A DNA stretch of 64,000 nt from Imperialibacter sp. EC-SDR9 (GTDB lineage Bacteria > Bacteroidota > Bacteroidia > Cytophagales > Cyclobacteriaceae), in NCBI RefSeq assembly GCF_902498805.1, contig NZ_LR701592.1, positions 1-64,000 on the forward strand, in the 5' to 3' direction. The notes beneath the pieces are model-generated. The model did no database searches and was not told the origin of the DNA. It saw nothing but the letters and a program-made list of their open reading frames with translations. The translations under genes and the position numbers were made by a program. How positions within the stretch are numbered: position 1 is the first letter of the stretch; each line of letters starts with the position of its first letter. This document shows, in pieces, positions 1-9,500 of this stretch.

Positions 1-31
1 ATACTAAACACACACCATATGAGACTTTGAT

Positions 32-48
32 AAGCCTCCTTGAGGCTT
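32..48 (-). terminator. Weak hairpin downstream of the first surface-protein gene
   Basis: Seven-base arms (AAGCCTC and GAGGCTT) with a 3-nt loop lie about 100 bases after the stop codon of the leftward gene that ends at 147. There is no clear T-run on the minus strand, so it may or may not terminate transcription. The first 146 bases show no other gene. Confidence 0.25.
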
Positions 49-146
49 TGACCATTCTGTGCCCCGGGCCCCGAAAAATTCTTTTACCATTAGTCTCGTA
101 ATAATCAGTTTGAATGCGATTGCCCTGGTCTGCAACTGATCGCAAA

Positions 147-2528
147 CTAGTTCTTGATGAGTCTTACAGTCTCCTGTCCGCTTACTTTGCTGAAACGTAA
201 AATGTAGTTTCCTCTCTGGAGGTCAGAGATTTCCATTGTATTTTGCTCAACAAGGTTTTGAGTTTCGATCAAACGAACCAGCGTTCCTGCTGAAGAGTAG
301 ATAGCTACAGAAGAGATATTCTCATCGGATCTCCATGACACATAGTCGCTGGCAGGGTTTGGATACACGGTAATTGGTTCGACGATTGAAAAGCTCACCG
401 ACACAGGAGCGAAGTATTCAAACTGACCGTCGTAGTCTGTTTGCTTCAGGCGGTAGTAGCTGATTTTTGAAACCGGCTGATCGTCAACGGCTTTGTATTT
501 CAGCTGCGAGATGGAGTTGCCAGCGCCAGGAAGATGGAGGATCGGTTGGTAGTTGATTCCGTCTATAGATCTTTCGATGGTAAAGAAGTCGTTGTTTTCT
601 TCTTCCCCAGTGACCCACTCTATCACAACCGAGCTATTGACGATTTTTGCAGTGAAACTCAGCAGCTTGATGGGCAGCACTGCGCCGCCCGTGGCCATAT
701 TGTAGGGGTTGAAGGCGGGGATAGCAGGAGAGTTGAAGGTGCCTCCAGGGCCGGTGATTGTGCCGGAGTTTGTGAAAGTATCCCACTCCAAAGTACCATC
801 ACCTACTATCGTACCATTGTTTTGAATATTGCCGGAGCCCAGACCTCCGTAAACGGTAAGTGTGTTTCCTACAGTGGTGGTACCGCCAACTTCCAAAATG
901 CCGTCTTCTATAGTCGCTCTACCTATGGAAAAATTACCTCCTACCGATCCGCCATCAGCGAGTATGATGTTACCGTTGTTGGTCATGGTAACGTTTTGAT
1001 CAACAGTGAGGGGGCCGTTGAAATCGAGTAGCGTGTTGCTATTGTTCGTTGTTATTGAACCTCCAATATGTGCACTGCTTCCTACCGACAAATCGCCACC
1101 GTTGTCGATTGTTAAATTTCCTGTTGTGGTTAATGCCTGTCCAAAGTCAAATTGCGTATTGGAATTATTAGAACTCAATGCACCATTTATAGTGGCGTCA
1201 CCCGTCACAGCGAAGTCTCCTCCGTTATTAATTTGCACATAGGATCCTGTAGTAAGGTTGCCTCCAAAGTCGAAGGTGGTATTTGAATTGTCCGAAGCAA
1301 TGTGGCCGCCAATGTTGGCATTACCATCTACAGCGAAATCACCGCCATTGCTAATGTCGACACTACCAGAGGCAGTAAGGTTATTCTGAAATTCAATTGT
1401 CGTATTTGAGTTGTTGGACGATATGCCCCCACCAATGGAGGCTACACCAACCACAGTGAGATCAGTTCCGTTTGATAAAGAAATGCCTCCGCCTGTTGTA
1501 GTGACGGAGCCGTTCAGGCTGATTGATCCGTTGCCGTCTCCAGAAATTCCTCCGGCAGTGGTAGTTGTGCTACCCGTTACAACAAGTGAACCATTGCTGT
1601 TAACGGTAATAGAAGTACCAGAAAGGTTGCCGTTAACAGTCATAACCCCACCTCCCTTGGTGATGGCCCCACTCACGGTAAGGTTGCTTCCGAACAAGGC
1701 ATTGTCTCCGCCGGTAGCTGAGAAAGTCCCTGTTACGTTTGCCGCGCCGGTGACAGACAGCCCAACACCGTTGGTTAAGCTCACAGATCCTGAAGTTAAA
1801 GTGCCGCCGAATGAAAAGTCGGAATTAGTATTGTCGCCATTGATCGTTCCGGTCACCGACGTATTGCCAGTTACACTCAGGTCGCCCCCGTTTGAGACGC
1901 TGATATTGCCACCAACTGATAAGGTATTTTGAAATACGAAGGCTGTGTTTGAGTTGTTGGATGAAAGATTGCCGGAGATCGAAGCTGCGCCGGCTACGGT
2001 CATGTCACTCCCGTTGTTAAGTGTTGCAGCCCCAGTCACTGTCAGCGAACTTTGAAAAGAAAGTTGTGTGTTTGAATTGTCGGTACTCAAAGCTCCGTTA
2101 ATGGTTGCCATACCACTTACCGTCAGGTCGGCTCCTCCATTGACCGACATAGATCCTGCCGTGATCGCACCGTTGACGTTAATCGTCGGGTTGCTGTTCG
2201 TACTGAAGGCACCATTCATTTTGAATAGGTTACCGTTTGTATTAATTGTTACAGTACCGCCGGAGCCGTTTTGGAAATTGAGCTGAGCAACCGTGAAGCT
2301 GGCAAACAGGTTAATGGTGACGCCACTCCCCGGCAAACTGATAGTTGCGTTGCCGCCATTAATGGTATGGTTGATGTTGATAATGTCTCCTGCCGCCAGG
2401 CTTGATGGCTGACTCGGCGACCAACCAGCGCTACTCCACGAGCCAGATGAGGTGGTGTTGTAGGTAATAGCCCAGGCTTTTTGCGTCAGGATGCTAAGGC
2501 TTACAAGCAGAAGAAGTCTAAGTTTCAT
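147..2528 (-). CDS. Repeat-rich T9SS-secreted surface protein (793 aa)
   Basis: This is a probable cell-surface or released adhesin-like protein exported by Sec and then the type IX system. Residues 1-20 form a signal peptide (MKLRLLLL... ending at AWA). Residues about 20-590 are a long series of degenerate 25-30-residue repeats rich in Gly, Asn, Ser and Thr, with recurring NNSNT and NGGDLSV-type motifs, as expected for a beta-helix/solenoid. A conserved module at about 615-710 (LPIKLLSFTAK... YYRLKQTDYDGQFEYF) precedes the C-terminal sorting domain (VYPNPASDYV ... ending LIKN), which is the type A T9SS signal. Both end modules closely resemble those of the 1574-residue protein at 13636-18360, so the two are paralogues. 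The ligand is unknown. The start is ATG at 2528, behind a good promoter and a long leader of about 140 nt. Confidence 0.9.
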   Translation of the reverse strand: MKLRLLLLVSLSILTQKAWAITYNTTSSGSWSSAGWSPSQPSSLAAGDIININHTINGGNATISLPGSGVTINLFASFTVAQLNFQNGSGGTVTINTNGNLFKMNGAFSTNSNPTINVNGAITAGSMSVNGGADLTVSGMATINGALSTDNSNTQLSFQSSLTVTGAATLNNGSDMTVAGAASISGNLSSNNSNTAFVFQNTLSVGGNISVSNGGDLSVTGNTSVTGTINGDNTNSDFSFGGTLTSGSVSLTNGVGLSVTGAANVTGTFSATGGDNALFGSNLTVSGAITKGGGVMTVNGNLSGTSITVNSNGSLVVTGSTTTTAGGISGDGNGSISLNGSVTTTGGGISLSNGTDLTVVGVASIGGGISSNNSNTTIEFQNNLTASGSVDISNGGDFAVDGNANIGGHIASDNSNTTFDFGGNLTTGSYVQINNGGDFAVTGDATINGALSSNNSNTQFDFGQALTTTGNLTIDNGGDLSVGSSAHIGGSITTNNSNTLLDFNGPLTVDQNVTMTNNGNIILADGGSVGGNFSIGRATIEDGILEVGGTTTVGNTLTVYGGLGSGNIQNNGTIVGDGTLEWDTFTNSGTITGPGGTFNSPAIPAFNPYNMATGGAVLPIKLLSFTAKIVNSSVVIEWVTGEEENNDFFTIERSIDGINYQPILHLPGAGNSISQLKYKAVDDQPVSKISYYRLKQTDYDGQFEYFAPVSVSFSIVEPITVYPNPASDYVSWRSDENISSVAIYSSAGTLVRLIETQNLVEQNTMEISDLQRGNYILRFSKVSGQETVRLIKN

Positions 2529-2674
2529 TTCTTAAATAGCTGAATGAACATTACGAAAGTAATGTAAGTAGCTCTAATTCCTTTTATCAGGTTAAGTGGC
2601 TTTCGATGAATGATGTATTTTATTCGTTAAAGCTATTTAAATGAGGAGTGAGTACATTTTATTCTTTCCGGCAG

Positions 2675-2704
2675 CAAAGATAATGATGTAACTTTTTTAT
2701 CAAA
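2675..2704 (-). promoter_or_regulatory. Bacteroidota-type promoter of the 793-aa surface protein
   Basis: On the minus strand a TTTG (-33 element, bases 2701-2704) is followed after 18 nt by TATCTTTG (2675-2682), a perfect TAnnTTTG -7 box. It points at the gene starting at 2528 and predicts a 5' leader of about 140 nt. Confidence 0.6.
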
Positions 2705-2730
2705 ATGTTATTTTTTTGATAAAAAAGTTA
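2689..2730. repeat. 17-bp-arm inverted repeat overlapping the -33 box
   Basis: The left arm (2689-2705, TAACTTTTTTATCAAAA) and right arm (2714-2730) are perfect reverse complements separated by 8 nt. The repeat is AT-rich and sits over the -33 element, so it could be an operator, or a terminator-like stem for the leftward genes to its right. I cannot decide between these from sequence. Confidence 0.6.
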
Positions 2731-2776
2731 ATTTTTGACGTGGGGCAAACACTCTTTCAGAAAGGTGAAGAGCTGC

Positions 2777-3334
2777 TTATTTCCAGTCCCAGGCAACGAT
2801 GTCCCAGGTGTCAGTAGCATCGGTAAAGGTGTGTATGGTTTGAAACCCAACCCGCTGGTGGGCTCGTAATGAGCGAGGGTTGCGGGAGGCGATTTCCGTA
2901 ACGCACAAATCGAACTGATTCGCATACAACGCTTTGTGCTTCTGGTACATGCCATCAAAAATGCCCATGCCACGATACCCTTCGGCGACACAGATCTGAC
3001 CCATTGCATAGTATTGATACGATGGCATGGGTCGGTCCCGGTAAGTGAGGGTTTCCAGGGTAACAAACATGGGTTTTAGCACTGGAATGAGGTCTTGAAA
3101 GGATTGGAGCATGACAAGTGCGTATCCTACCACTTTTTCACCATCTTTTGCGATGATTTGTGGCGCAGAATCATTCATCGACCGAAGCAGGTCGAGGTGG
3201 TGCCGCACGGTGACGAAGCCTTCTTTGGCGAGTTGCTCCGGTGTTATATTATGGGGTTGATTTACCTCCTGCAAGTCTAAAATTTGCTGAAGATCACCGT
3301 TTGACTCCGGGGTTGAAAAAACTATGCTGTTCAT
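2777..3334 (-). CDS. GNAT-family N-acetyltransferase
   Basis: A cytosolic acetyltransferase of the GNAT superfamily that would move acetyl from acetyl-CoA to an unknown amine. The 185 residues match a single GNAT domain. The acetyl-CoA binding motif A is visible around residues 110-125 (VAEGYRGMGIFDGMY), followed by the usual motif B (RNPRSLRAHQRVGFQTI). The start codon overlaps the stop of the MarR-GNAT gene upstream in an ATGA overlap, so the two are translationally coupled and should be under the same MarR operator. The substrate cannot be told from sequence. Confidence 0.85.
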   Translation of the reverse strand: MNSIVFSTPESNGDLQQILDLQEVNQPHNITPEQLAKEGFVTVRHHLDLLRSMNDSAPQIIAKDGEKVVGYALVMLQSFQDLIPVLKPMFVTLETLTYRDRPMPSYQYYAMGQICVAEGYRGMGIFDGMYQKHKALYANQFDLCVTEIASRNPRSLRAHQRVGFQTIHTFTDATDTWDIVAWDWK

Positions 3335-4275
3335 AAAACCAATTCCATTTGTATGTTGGCCCTTTCATAAGGCGATGGAGGTCCGGTCACCTTTTGAAAA
3401 CCCAATTTATGATAAAGATTGATAGCAGGCACGAGTCGGGTATTGCTCTCAAGAAATATTCGTTTCGCACCTAACGCTTTGGCTTTGTCGATGCAAGCGA
3501 GCCCTAGCAACCAACCAATACTTTTCCCCTGAGCTTTGGGGCTCACTCCCATTTTGGCCAGCTCAAATGTTTCATCATCCATCTTAGCCAGGGCACAGGT
3601 GCCAACAATCTTGCCCCCATACTCAGCGAAAAAGATGTGCCCTCCCTTGTCAATGATGTAGGATTTTGGGTCGTCGAGATAAAGTAAATCCGTCTTCTCC
3701 ACTTTGAAATAAGCTTCGATCCATTCGACGTTCAATTGCTTGAAGTCTTTTTGGTACTGATCGGTGTAATCAATAATTTTCACCTTTTGCACCTCTCTTT
3801 CCTTTCTTTTGGCCATTACCCTGTCGAAAAGGCTTCTTTGCTCCAGCAAAAACTCCATTTCTTCAATCGACTTCCACATGTCGTATTGCATTTCGGCAAG
3901 AAGCTCTTCCGAAGCACTTTTGACATCGATCATTTGATGCTCCAGCTTTTCACTCACTTCTTTGCCTCTTGCTGAAAGCTCGACTACGCTTTTTCGTCCG
4001 TCTGTTTGGTCTTTTACTTCAGTGATCAGCCCTTTCTTTTTCATTTTCTGGATGATCTGGCTCACCGAGGCATGGCTTTGCCCAATGCTTTGTGCAATTT
4101 CCATTACGCCAAGGCCTTCGGTTTTCGCAAGGGTGTAGAATACAGGGAACCACCTGGGCTCCAGGTCAACCTGATAAACATCGTATACCTTGGCGGCGTT
4201 TTCAGTAAGTGTGTCACTGAGTTTTCGTAGTCTGCTGCCCACGGCCATTTTGCCAGCCATTTGATAAAAATCCAT
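3331..4275 (-). CDS. MarR-type regulator fused to a GNAT acetyltransferase
   Basis: A bifunctional protein. Residues about 1-150 are a MarR winged-helix DNA-binding domain (MEIAQSIGQSHASVSQIIQKMKKKGLI is the recognition-helix region, followed by the DGRKSVVEL wing). Residues about 165-314 are a GNAT domain with acetyl-CoA motif MGVSPKAQGKSIGWLLG and the C-terminal LYHKLGFQ. MarR-GNAT fusions are a known architecture. The second GNAT gene overlaps its stop codon. A perfect palindrome 12 bp upstream of the ATG at 4275 is a likely autoregulatory operator. What ligand the regulator senses, and whether acetylation is of a small molecule or protein, is not visible. Confidence 0.9.
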   Translation of the reverse strand: MDFYQMAGKMAVGSRLRKLSDTLTENAAKVYDVYQVDLEPRWFPVFYTLAKTEGLGVMEIAQSIGQSHASVSQIIQKMKKKGLITEVKDQTDGRKSVVELSARGKEVSEKLEHQMIDVKSASEELLAEMQYDMWKSIEEMEFLLEQRSLFDRVMAKRKEREVQKVKIIDYTDQYQKDFKQLNVEWIEAYFKVEKTDLLYLDDPKSYIIDKGGHIFFAEYGGKIVGTCALAKMDDETFELAKMGVSPKAQGKSIGWLLGLACIDKAKALGAKRIFLESNTRLVPAINLYHKLGFQKVTGPPSPYERANIQMELVL

Positions 4276-4287
4276 AAATGATTTTAA

Positions 4288-4307
4288 TTACGTAAGCACT
4301 TACGTAA
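4288..4307 (-). promoter_or_regulatory. Palindromic operator, probable MarR site
   Basis: A perfect palindrome of TTACGTAAG, two bases (CA), then CTTACGTAA lies immediately upstream of the MarR-GNAT start codon. Its size and symmetry fit a MarR dimer, so autoregulation of the two-gene unit is likely. Confidence 0.65.
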
Positions 4308-4372
4308 ATATATAAAAGTAACCCTGACTGTGTCAATAGCCAGGGTTAAAATATTTCATCATTCGGCAAGTT

Positions 4373-5044
4373 TCATTTTGACTTCTTTATGGTGAGATTG
4401 GCGAAATCACCATTGGTGGCGTAACCCACCCATATTCCCACGCTGCCCGTGGTTCTGTCGTTGAGTTTGGTCACTTTTAAACAGGGCTCGTTTGCGTCGT
4501 CCACGAAAACAGTGACTTCTTTGCCCTTCACTTCTATGCGGGCATGAAACCAGCCGTTCGGATCAGGTGGGGAGGGGATTTCATTTTCGTATTTTCCGGT
4601 ATACTTCTCCCTCAGCTCGCTCCAGTCCCACCGGGGTGGACTTACATACTGTACCGAGTGACTGCGACGAATTTGTTCCCCAGATTTGAAATTGAAAGGA
4701 CGGAAATAAACAATATCTGCGGCAGTCTCCTTGCCGTCTTCAGGCACAGCGTGAAAAGCAATGCCAACAAAGTTCTTGCCTTGCACGTCTTTTCCTTTGA
4801 TGTCAACTTCAATCGTGCCTTCGCTGAATTCCAGGCCTTTGATTAGGGCATAGCCACCAGCGTCGCTTTTGTCGGAAAAGGAAACCGCATTTTTTCCACC
4901 GTCATTGAGTGGTGTCACTTTGCGGTCGATGACCGTGAGGCTCTCACTCTTTAGCAGTTGCTGTAGATCGTAGGATTGCCCCACGGCTAATTGGCTAAAA
5001 AACAAAGCGATACATAGCAATGTCAATTGATTCAATCTTTTCAT
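4373..5044 (-). CDS. Secreted concanavalin-like (3-keto-disaccharide hydrolase/LamG-like) protein
   Basis: An exported protein of 223 residues. I place the start at the ATG at 5044 because it begins a clean signal peptide (MKRLNQLTLLCIALFFSQ, cut near AVGQ). A longer reading frame upstream has no such signal. The mature part looks like a concanavalin A-like jelly-roll of the DUF1080 type, with LIKGLEFSEGTIEVDIKGKD, NGWFHARIEVKG and a late GSVGIWVGY strand. Such proteins usually bind or cleave carbohydrate. The catalytic residues of glycosidases are not recognisable to me, so binding only is possible. It is divergent from the membrane regulator-like gene at 5197, 152 bp away, whose C-terminal half has a similar fold. 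Confidence 0.7.
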   Translation of the reverse strand: MKRLNQLTLLCIALFFSQLAVGQSYDLQQLLKSESLTVIDRKVTPLNDGGKNAVSFSDKSDAGGYALIKGLEFSEGTIEVDIKGKDVQGKNFVGIAFHAVPEDGKETAADIVYFRPFNFKSGEQIRRSHSVQYVSPPRWDWSELREKYTGKYENEIPSPPDPNGWFHARIEVKGKEVTVFVDDANEPCLKVTKLNDRTTGSVGIWVGYATNGDFANLTIKKSK

Positions 5045-5196
5045 TTGTTTTGAGTTTTGTTTGACTATCGTAACAAGATCGCTGTAGTTCATTATACAGA
5101 TGTTCCAACGGGTGTTCAAGTTTGTTCAAGATCATTCACGCAAGGTCTGCATACCTTTAGTCGACTTTTTCGTATAAAATTGTATCTTCAATTAGA

Positions 5197-6498
5197 ATGG
5201 AATATTTGATAGCTCACTGCAGGAAATTAATTGAGTCACGGCTTGGCTGGGGCAACTCCAGCTTGTGGACCAGTGAAGACTTTGAAATACTCAGCGAAAA
5301 GATATTTGAAAAGACACAGGTAAGGTTGAGCGTGACTACGCTAAAGCGTATTTGGGGCAAGGTTAAATATGAAAGTTCGCCTAACGTGGCCACGCTAAAT
5401 GCTTTAGCTCAGTTCGTTGGATATGACAATTGGAGGCAGTTTCGCCAAAAAGGAGGTATTCCAGTGACACCACCAGAGGTCACCGCCAATGAGGGTTCTT
5501 TTAATTCTGACAGGGTTATTGCCCCGAAAAAAAGCAAAAAGAAAAACGGCTTGCTGCTGATTGCACCGGTAGGTGTGATTGCGTTGGTTATCGCCTCATT
5601 TTTTATGATGGGCAAGGAAGAAAAGAAGCCTGAAACACCGGAGAAGAAAGAGCTTCCCAAGCCCTTGTTCGAAAGCAAGAAAACTTCCGACGACCTGCCC
5701 AACTCCGTCATTTTTCATTATGACGTCGCTCAGTATGAATCAGATAATGTCTACATCCAGCAAAATTGGGACCCTGAGCGGAGAGAGAAGGTAGATGAAA
5801 AAGGCAATTACCACACCTCTATCTACTACTACCCGGGCTATTTTGGTGCCCGGCTTATTGTCGACGGCGAAGTGAAAGCGATAGACAATGTATTCATCAA
5901 ATCACTTGGCTGGAAGGCCATGGTCGATAAGTCGCCGGTACCGGTGTATCTGCACCCTGACGAAATAAAAGGAAAAGGATGGATGGGTATTTCATCAAAG
6001 GTATTTCGGGAAAAATCGGGTGCCGCCGTTTTTAATGAGACATGGGCCACGTTTCATAATGTGAGAGAATTTGAGGGGATGAACGGAACGGACTTCGTCT
6101 TTGAAGCAAATCTGAGAAATACTTCCACTGTCGAGGAGTCTGTTTGCCGCAATGTGATCGTTTATTTGCTGGCCACCGAAAGCGCTGTGATTATTCCTTT
6201 GTCCGACAAGGGCTGTGTGTCCAATCTGGGGCTGCTAACCGGGAACAGGTGGATCGACGGGAAGACAGAAGACTTGAGTGCTTTTGGGTGCGATTTTTCG
6301 CAATCGCAGACATTAAACGTATCAAGAACGGGAGATAAATTTGAAGTTTTGCTCAACGGCACATCCGTGCTAACCGAGAATCAGTCTGGCTCGATAGGCG
6401 ATATCATAGGCATACGATTTGCCTTTGAGGGAGCCGGGCAGGTCACAGAGGTGAGGCTGGGCAACGCTAACGGCACTGTGTACGAGGAGAAGTTCTAA
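5197..6498 (+). CDS. Membrane protein with N-terminal HTH-like domain and periplasmic jelly-roll-like domain
   Basis: A 433-residue protein without an export signal. Residues 1-90 form a conserved Bacteroidota domain that looks like a helix-turn-helix (LSVTTLKRIWGK ... VATLNALAQFVGYDNWRQF). A basic patch (KKSKKKN, about residue 110) precedes one transmembrane segment (LLLIAPVGVIALVIASFFMM, about 115-135). The rest (about 150-433) would be periplasmic and ends in a lectin/jelly-roll-like pattern (FVFEANLRN, VLLNGTSVL, IGIRFAFEGAGQV). The layout resembles one-component membrane-bound sensors that read an outside ligand and bind DNA inside. Its divergent neighbour encodes a secreted protein of similar fold. 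Sensor function is inferred from layout only. Confidence 0.7.
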   Translation: MEYLIAHCRKLIESRLGWGNSSLWTSEDFEILSEKIFEKTQVRLSVTTLKRIWGKVKYESSPNVATLNALAQFVGYDNWRQFRQKGGIPVTPPEVTANEGSFNSDRVIAPKKSKKKNGLLLIAPVGVIALVIASFFMMGKEEKKPETPEKKELPKPLFESKKTSDDLPNSVIFHYDVAQYESDNVYIQQNWDPERREKVDEKGNYHTSIYYYPGYFGARLIVDGEVKAIDNVFIKSLGWKAMVDKSPVPVYLHPDEIKGKGWMGISSKVFREKSGAAVFNETWATFHNVREFEGMNGTDFVFEANLRNTSTVEESVCRNVIVYLLATESAVIIPLSDKGCVSNLGLLTGNRWIDGKTEDLSAFGCDFSQSQTLNVSRTGDKFEVLLNGTSVLTENQSGSIGDIIGIRFAFEGAGQVTEVRLGNANGTVYEEKF

Positions 6499-6505
6499 TA
6501 CGCAC

Positions 6506-9500
6506 TTATCTGAGCAAATGCACCCATCCGTTGCAGGTGGTGAAATCGGGTAGCACCACATCATAGTAGTAGATGCCCGTTGGCAGGTTATCGCCGTCCC
6601 ACTGGTTGGTGTATTCATTGTTTTGGTAAACCACCTTACCCGTCCGGTCTACTATTGTAACTGGCATCGGTTGTATGTACTGAATTTCAAACCTGTCGTT
6701 CACACCGTCTCCATTGGGAGAGAAGGCGTTGGGCACCATGAGCTCACCTACTTTGATCACCTCAGCCACTTCCTCCACACAAAGCTCATTGGGCGCAATA
6801 AGCCTGGTGGTAAAAGTTCCTTCCGTTGCATACTGATGGACGCCAATCAGGTCGGAGGATTGTGAACCGTCGCCAAAATCCCAGTAGGCTAAGTCTGTGC
6901 CTTGTACGCTGCCTGTAAAGTTGTATTCCGATACGCCGGAGCAGTTGTAGATGGCCTCGATTTCTGAACTGATTGTGATTTCTTCAAGCACATTGACGGT
7001 AAGAGAGTCAATGAAAGTGCATTTGTTTTGGTCGTTGTAAATCTCCACAAAATAGGTGGTGGTGGCATTGGGGCTGGCTGTCGGGCTGCCGATGTCAGTG
7101 GAGCTCAAACCTCTCGTGCCTGGCGTCCAATAGTAGGAAGTACCTCCAGTGGCTTCCAATTGAATCGATTCGCCATAGCAAATGGTGGCGGAGGGGCTTA
7201 AGGTGTATGTGCCCTGTGTGAGCACCAGCTGTCTTGTTGTCACATCAAGGTTTTTGCAGGTGTTTGGGTTGGTAACTGTAAGGGTGATCGTGTATTCGCC
7301 TGCGGACTGATAAGTGTGTCGCACGGTGTCGCTATTGGTTGATGTGGCACCGTCTCCCAAATCCCAGAAATAAGTTTCTCCTCCCACACTTTCGTTGATA
7401 AACAAAAACTCAAATGGAGCACACCCTTCTTTGATGTCCGGGTTTTGCAGGTCAGGAGTGTTGGTTACAAAGCTTGCCGAAAGGGTAGAAAGGTCGAATT
7501 TGAAAACGCCAAGGTTGCAGTTGTCGCTGTTGTTGGTTTCCGACCAGGCGCCTTCCGTAGTTGGGAAGATGCCATGTGCGGCGCTATTTGGCAATTTGCA
7601 ACTGGCACAAACCGCATGATGAACCACTCCACGTTTATCGAAGCGGCTGGTACCTCCGTCTACGTGATCTCTGCCGGGGTTTCCACCAAAGTAGGTGGCG
7701 TACAAAACATCGGCTGCATCCGGTTCAAAAACAATCAGGTAAAAATCGCCCCCGTCTGTGGTAGATTGAAATGCATCTGGTGTGAGCGGCATGCCGAAAG
7801 TATTTCCCTGATTGTAGCTACTGCTTTGATTGATGGAGCTACCACCCCAGCCACTGATATAGATATTGTTACAATCGCTAACCAAAAATGCGGTGGGAGA
7901 AATATTACTGGGCAGGGTGCCGGAGCCAAAAACGGTCGACCACTGAGTAGTGCGCAGGTCTGGGTTAAATTTCTGCAAAAATTGGCCGCTTCCAGGGTTG
8001 ATGTACCGGTCACCTTTGATATAGTAGTTTCCCTTGGTTTGTCCCAGCACGTAGACATCGCCACTGCCGTCAAGTTCCACAAAATAAGCCTGATCCGATT
8101 TGTCAGTTCCAAGAAAAGTGGCAGCGTCAACTTTGCTGGTGCTTTCGTTAAAGTGAAGAAGAATGCCCTCAGCGCCGCCCGAGTTTGCTCTTTTCCATCC
8201 ATTTACCTCAAAGGGAAGTGCCTGACTCATTGTACCCCCGGCTACAAAGACACCTCCTTTTCCGTCTGGTTTTACACTGAACAGCACGTCGGTTGTGTCC
8301 CCGCCAATGAAGGTGCCCCACTTCATTGCCGACAGTTGCGCATCCATTTTAACCAATAGGCCGTCTTCATAGCCACTATGAGACATTATTTGATTGGTCA
8401 TCGGAAAGTCGGGTGAAGAAGAATTTGATGCTATGTAAATATTGTCGTTCTCGTCGAGATTTACCTCTCCTCTGAACTGGTCGCCGTAGTTGAGTGTCAA
8501 GGCACCTCTGACTGCAATTATGCCATCGTTTTCACTTCCCCCCAAAAATGAAGAGGCTATGAGTGCTGTTCCAGAGTCATTCAAAATGCTGACGAAAATG
8601 TCAACACCCTCTACATAGAGAGAATCTTCATACCCCAACGGTTCAATCAGCTTTCCTCCCCCAAATAGTTTTTGATAGGCATTTGAGGTCGTTGGGAAGT
8701 CAGGGGAGGAAGTCGTGCCCATCATTACCAGCTCATTTTTGCTATTAACTATCAGGCTAATGGGCGTTTCTGCATATTCGCCCCCCAGGTATGTTGCAAA
8801 AAGTAAATCCGAACCAGTAGAATCGAATTTCATCAATACTACATCAAACTCTCCCTTGAAATCTTCCTGAAACGCCCCAACTGATGGAACGAAAATGCCT
8901 GTGCTCGCTCCAAAAATAATGCCTCCTGCATAGGTGTTGCCCTCTTTGTCGAAGGTGGCGGTGTTTCCCCAGTTGTCGGTTGACGAGCCTGAGTAGGTAC
9001 TGAAAATAAGCAACGGGTCGATGATCAGTGTTTTGCCTTTGTCGTAGCCGTCAGGAAATTCAAAGGAGACCTGCCGACCATCTACGCTGAAACGAGCCGG
9101 CACCTCCACAGTATCTTCATTTATCAGCTGATAGGCAAACGGTTTCTGTTCCATCATTTGCCCAAACTCTGTTTCCACGATCAGGTTGTCATTCAGTAGG
9201 TACACGTCTCCGCAGCCTTTCCACTCCATCGCAATCTGACCGGGATTGCCTCCTGCCGATACGATCATGTCATATTTGAATGCCCCGCCGTAAGAAACCA
9301 TTTTCAGGTCAATGCTCTCGTAGAGATCGCAGTATTGCACTTCGTTGAATTCCGACACCCTGCTGGCCCAATGATCCTCTGCTCCCAAAAAGAAATTATG
9401 GTAGTAGCTCTGTGCCTCCATGCTGGAGGTAGCCGGGTGTTTGTTGGCACCTACAAAGGTGGTGGAAATGGCCTGCGACAGACCAACTGCGGCCGACTCC

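Noticed and set aside
1411-1932. Long Pro/Val-rich open frame opposite the 793-residue surface protein, and a similar one at 15503-16084
   Set aside because: The composition is the complement of Gly/Thr/Asn-rich repeat codons. No start context or domain is visible.
7445-8359. A 304-codon rightward open frame inside the 1078-residue protein gene
   Set aside because: It is antisense to a gene with clear signal peptide, PKD domains and C-terminal sorting domain. Its own translation has no recognisable domain or ribosome binding site.
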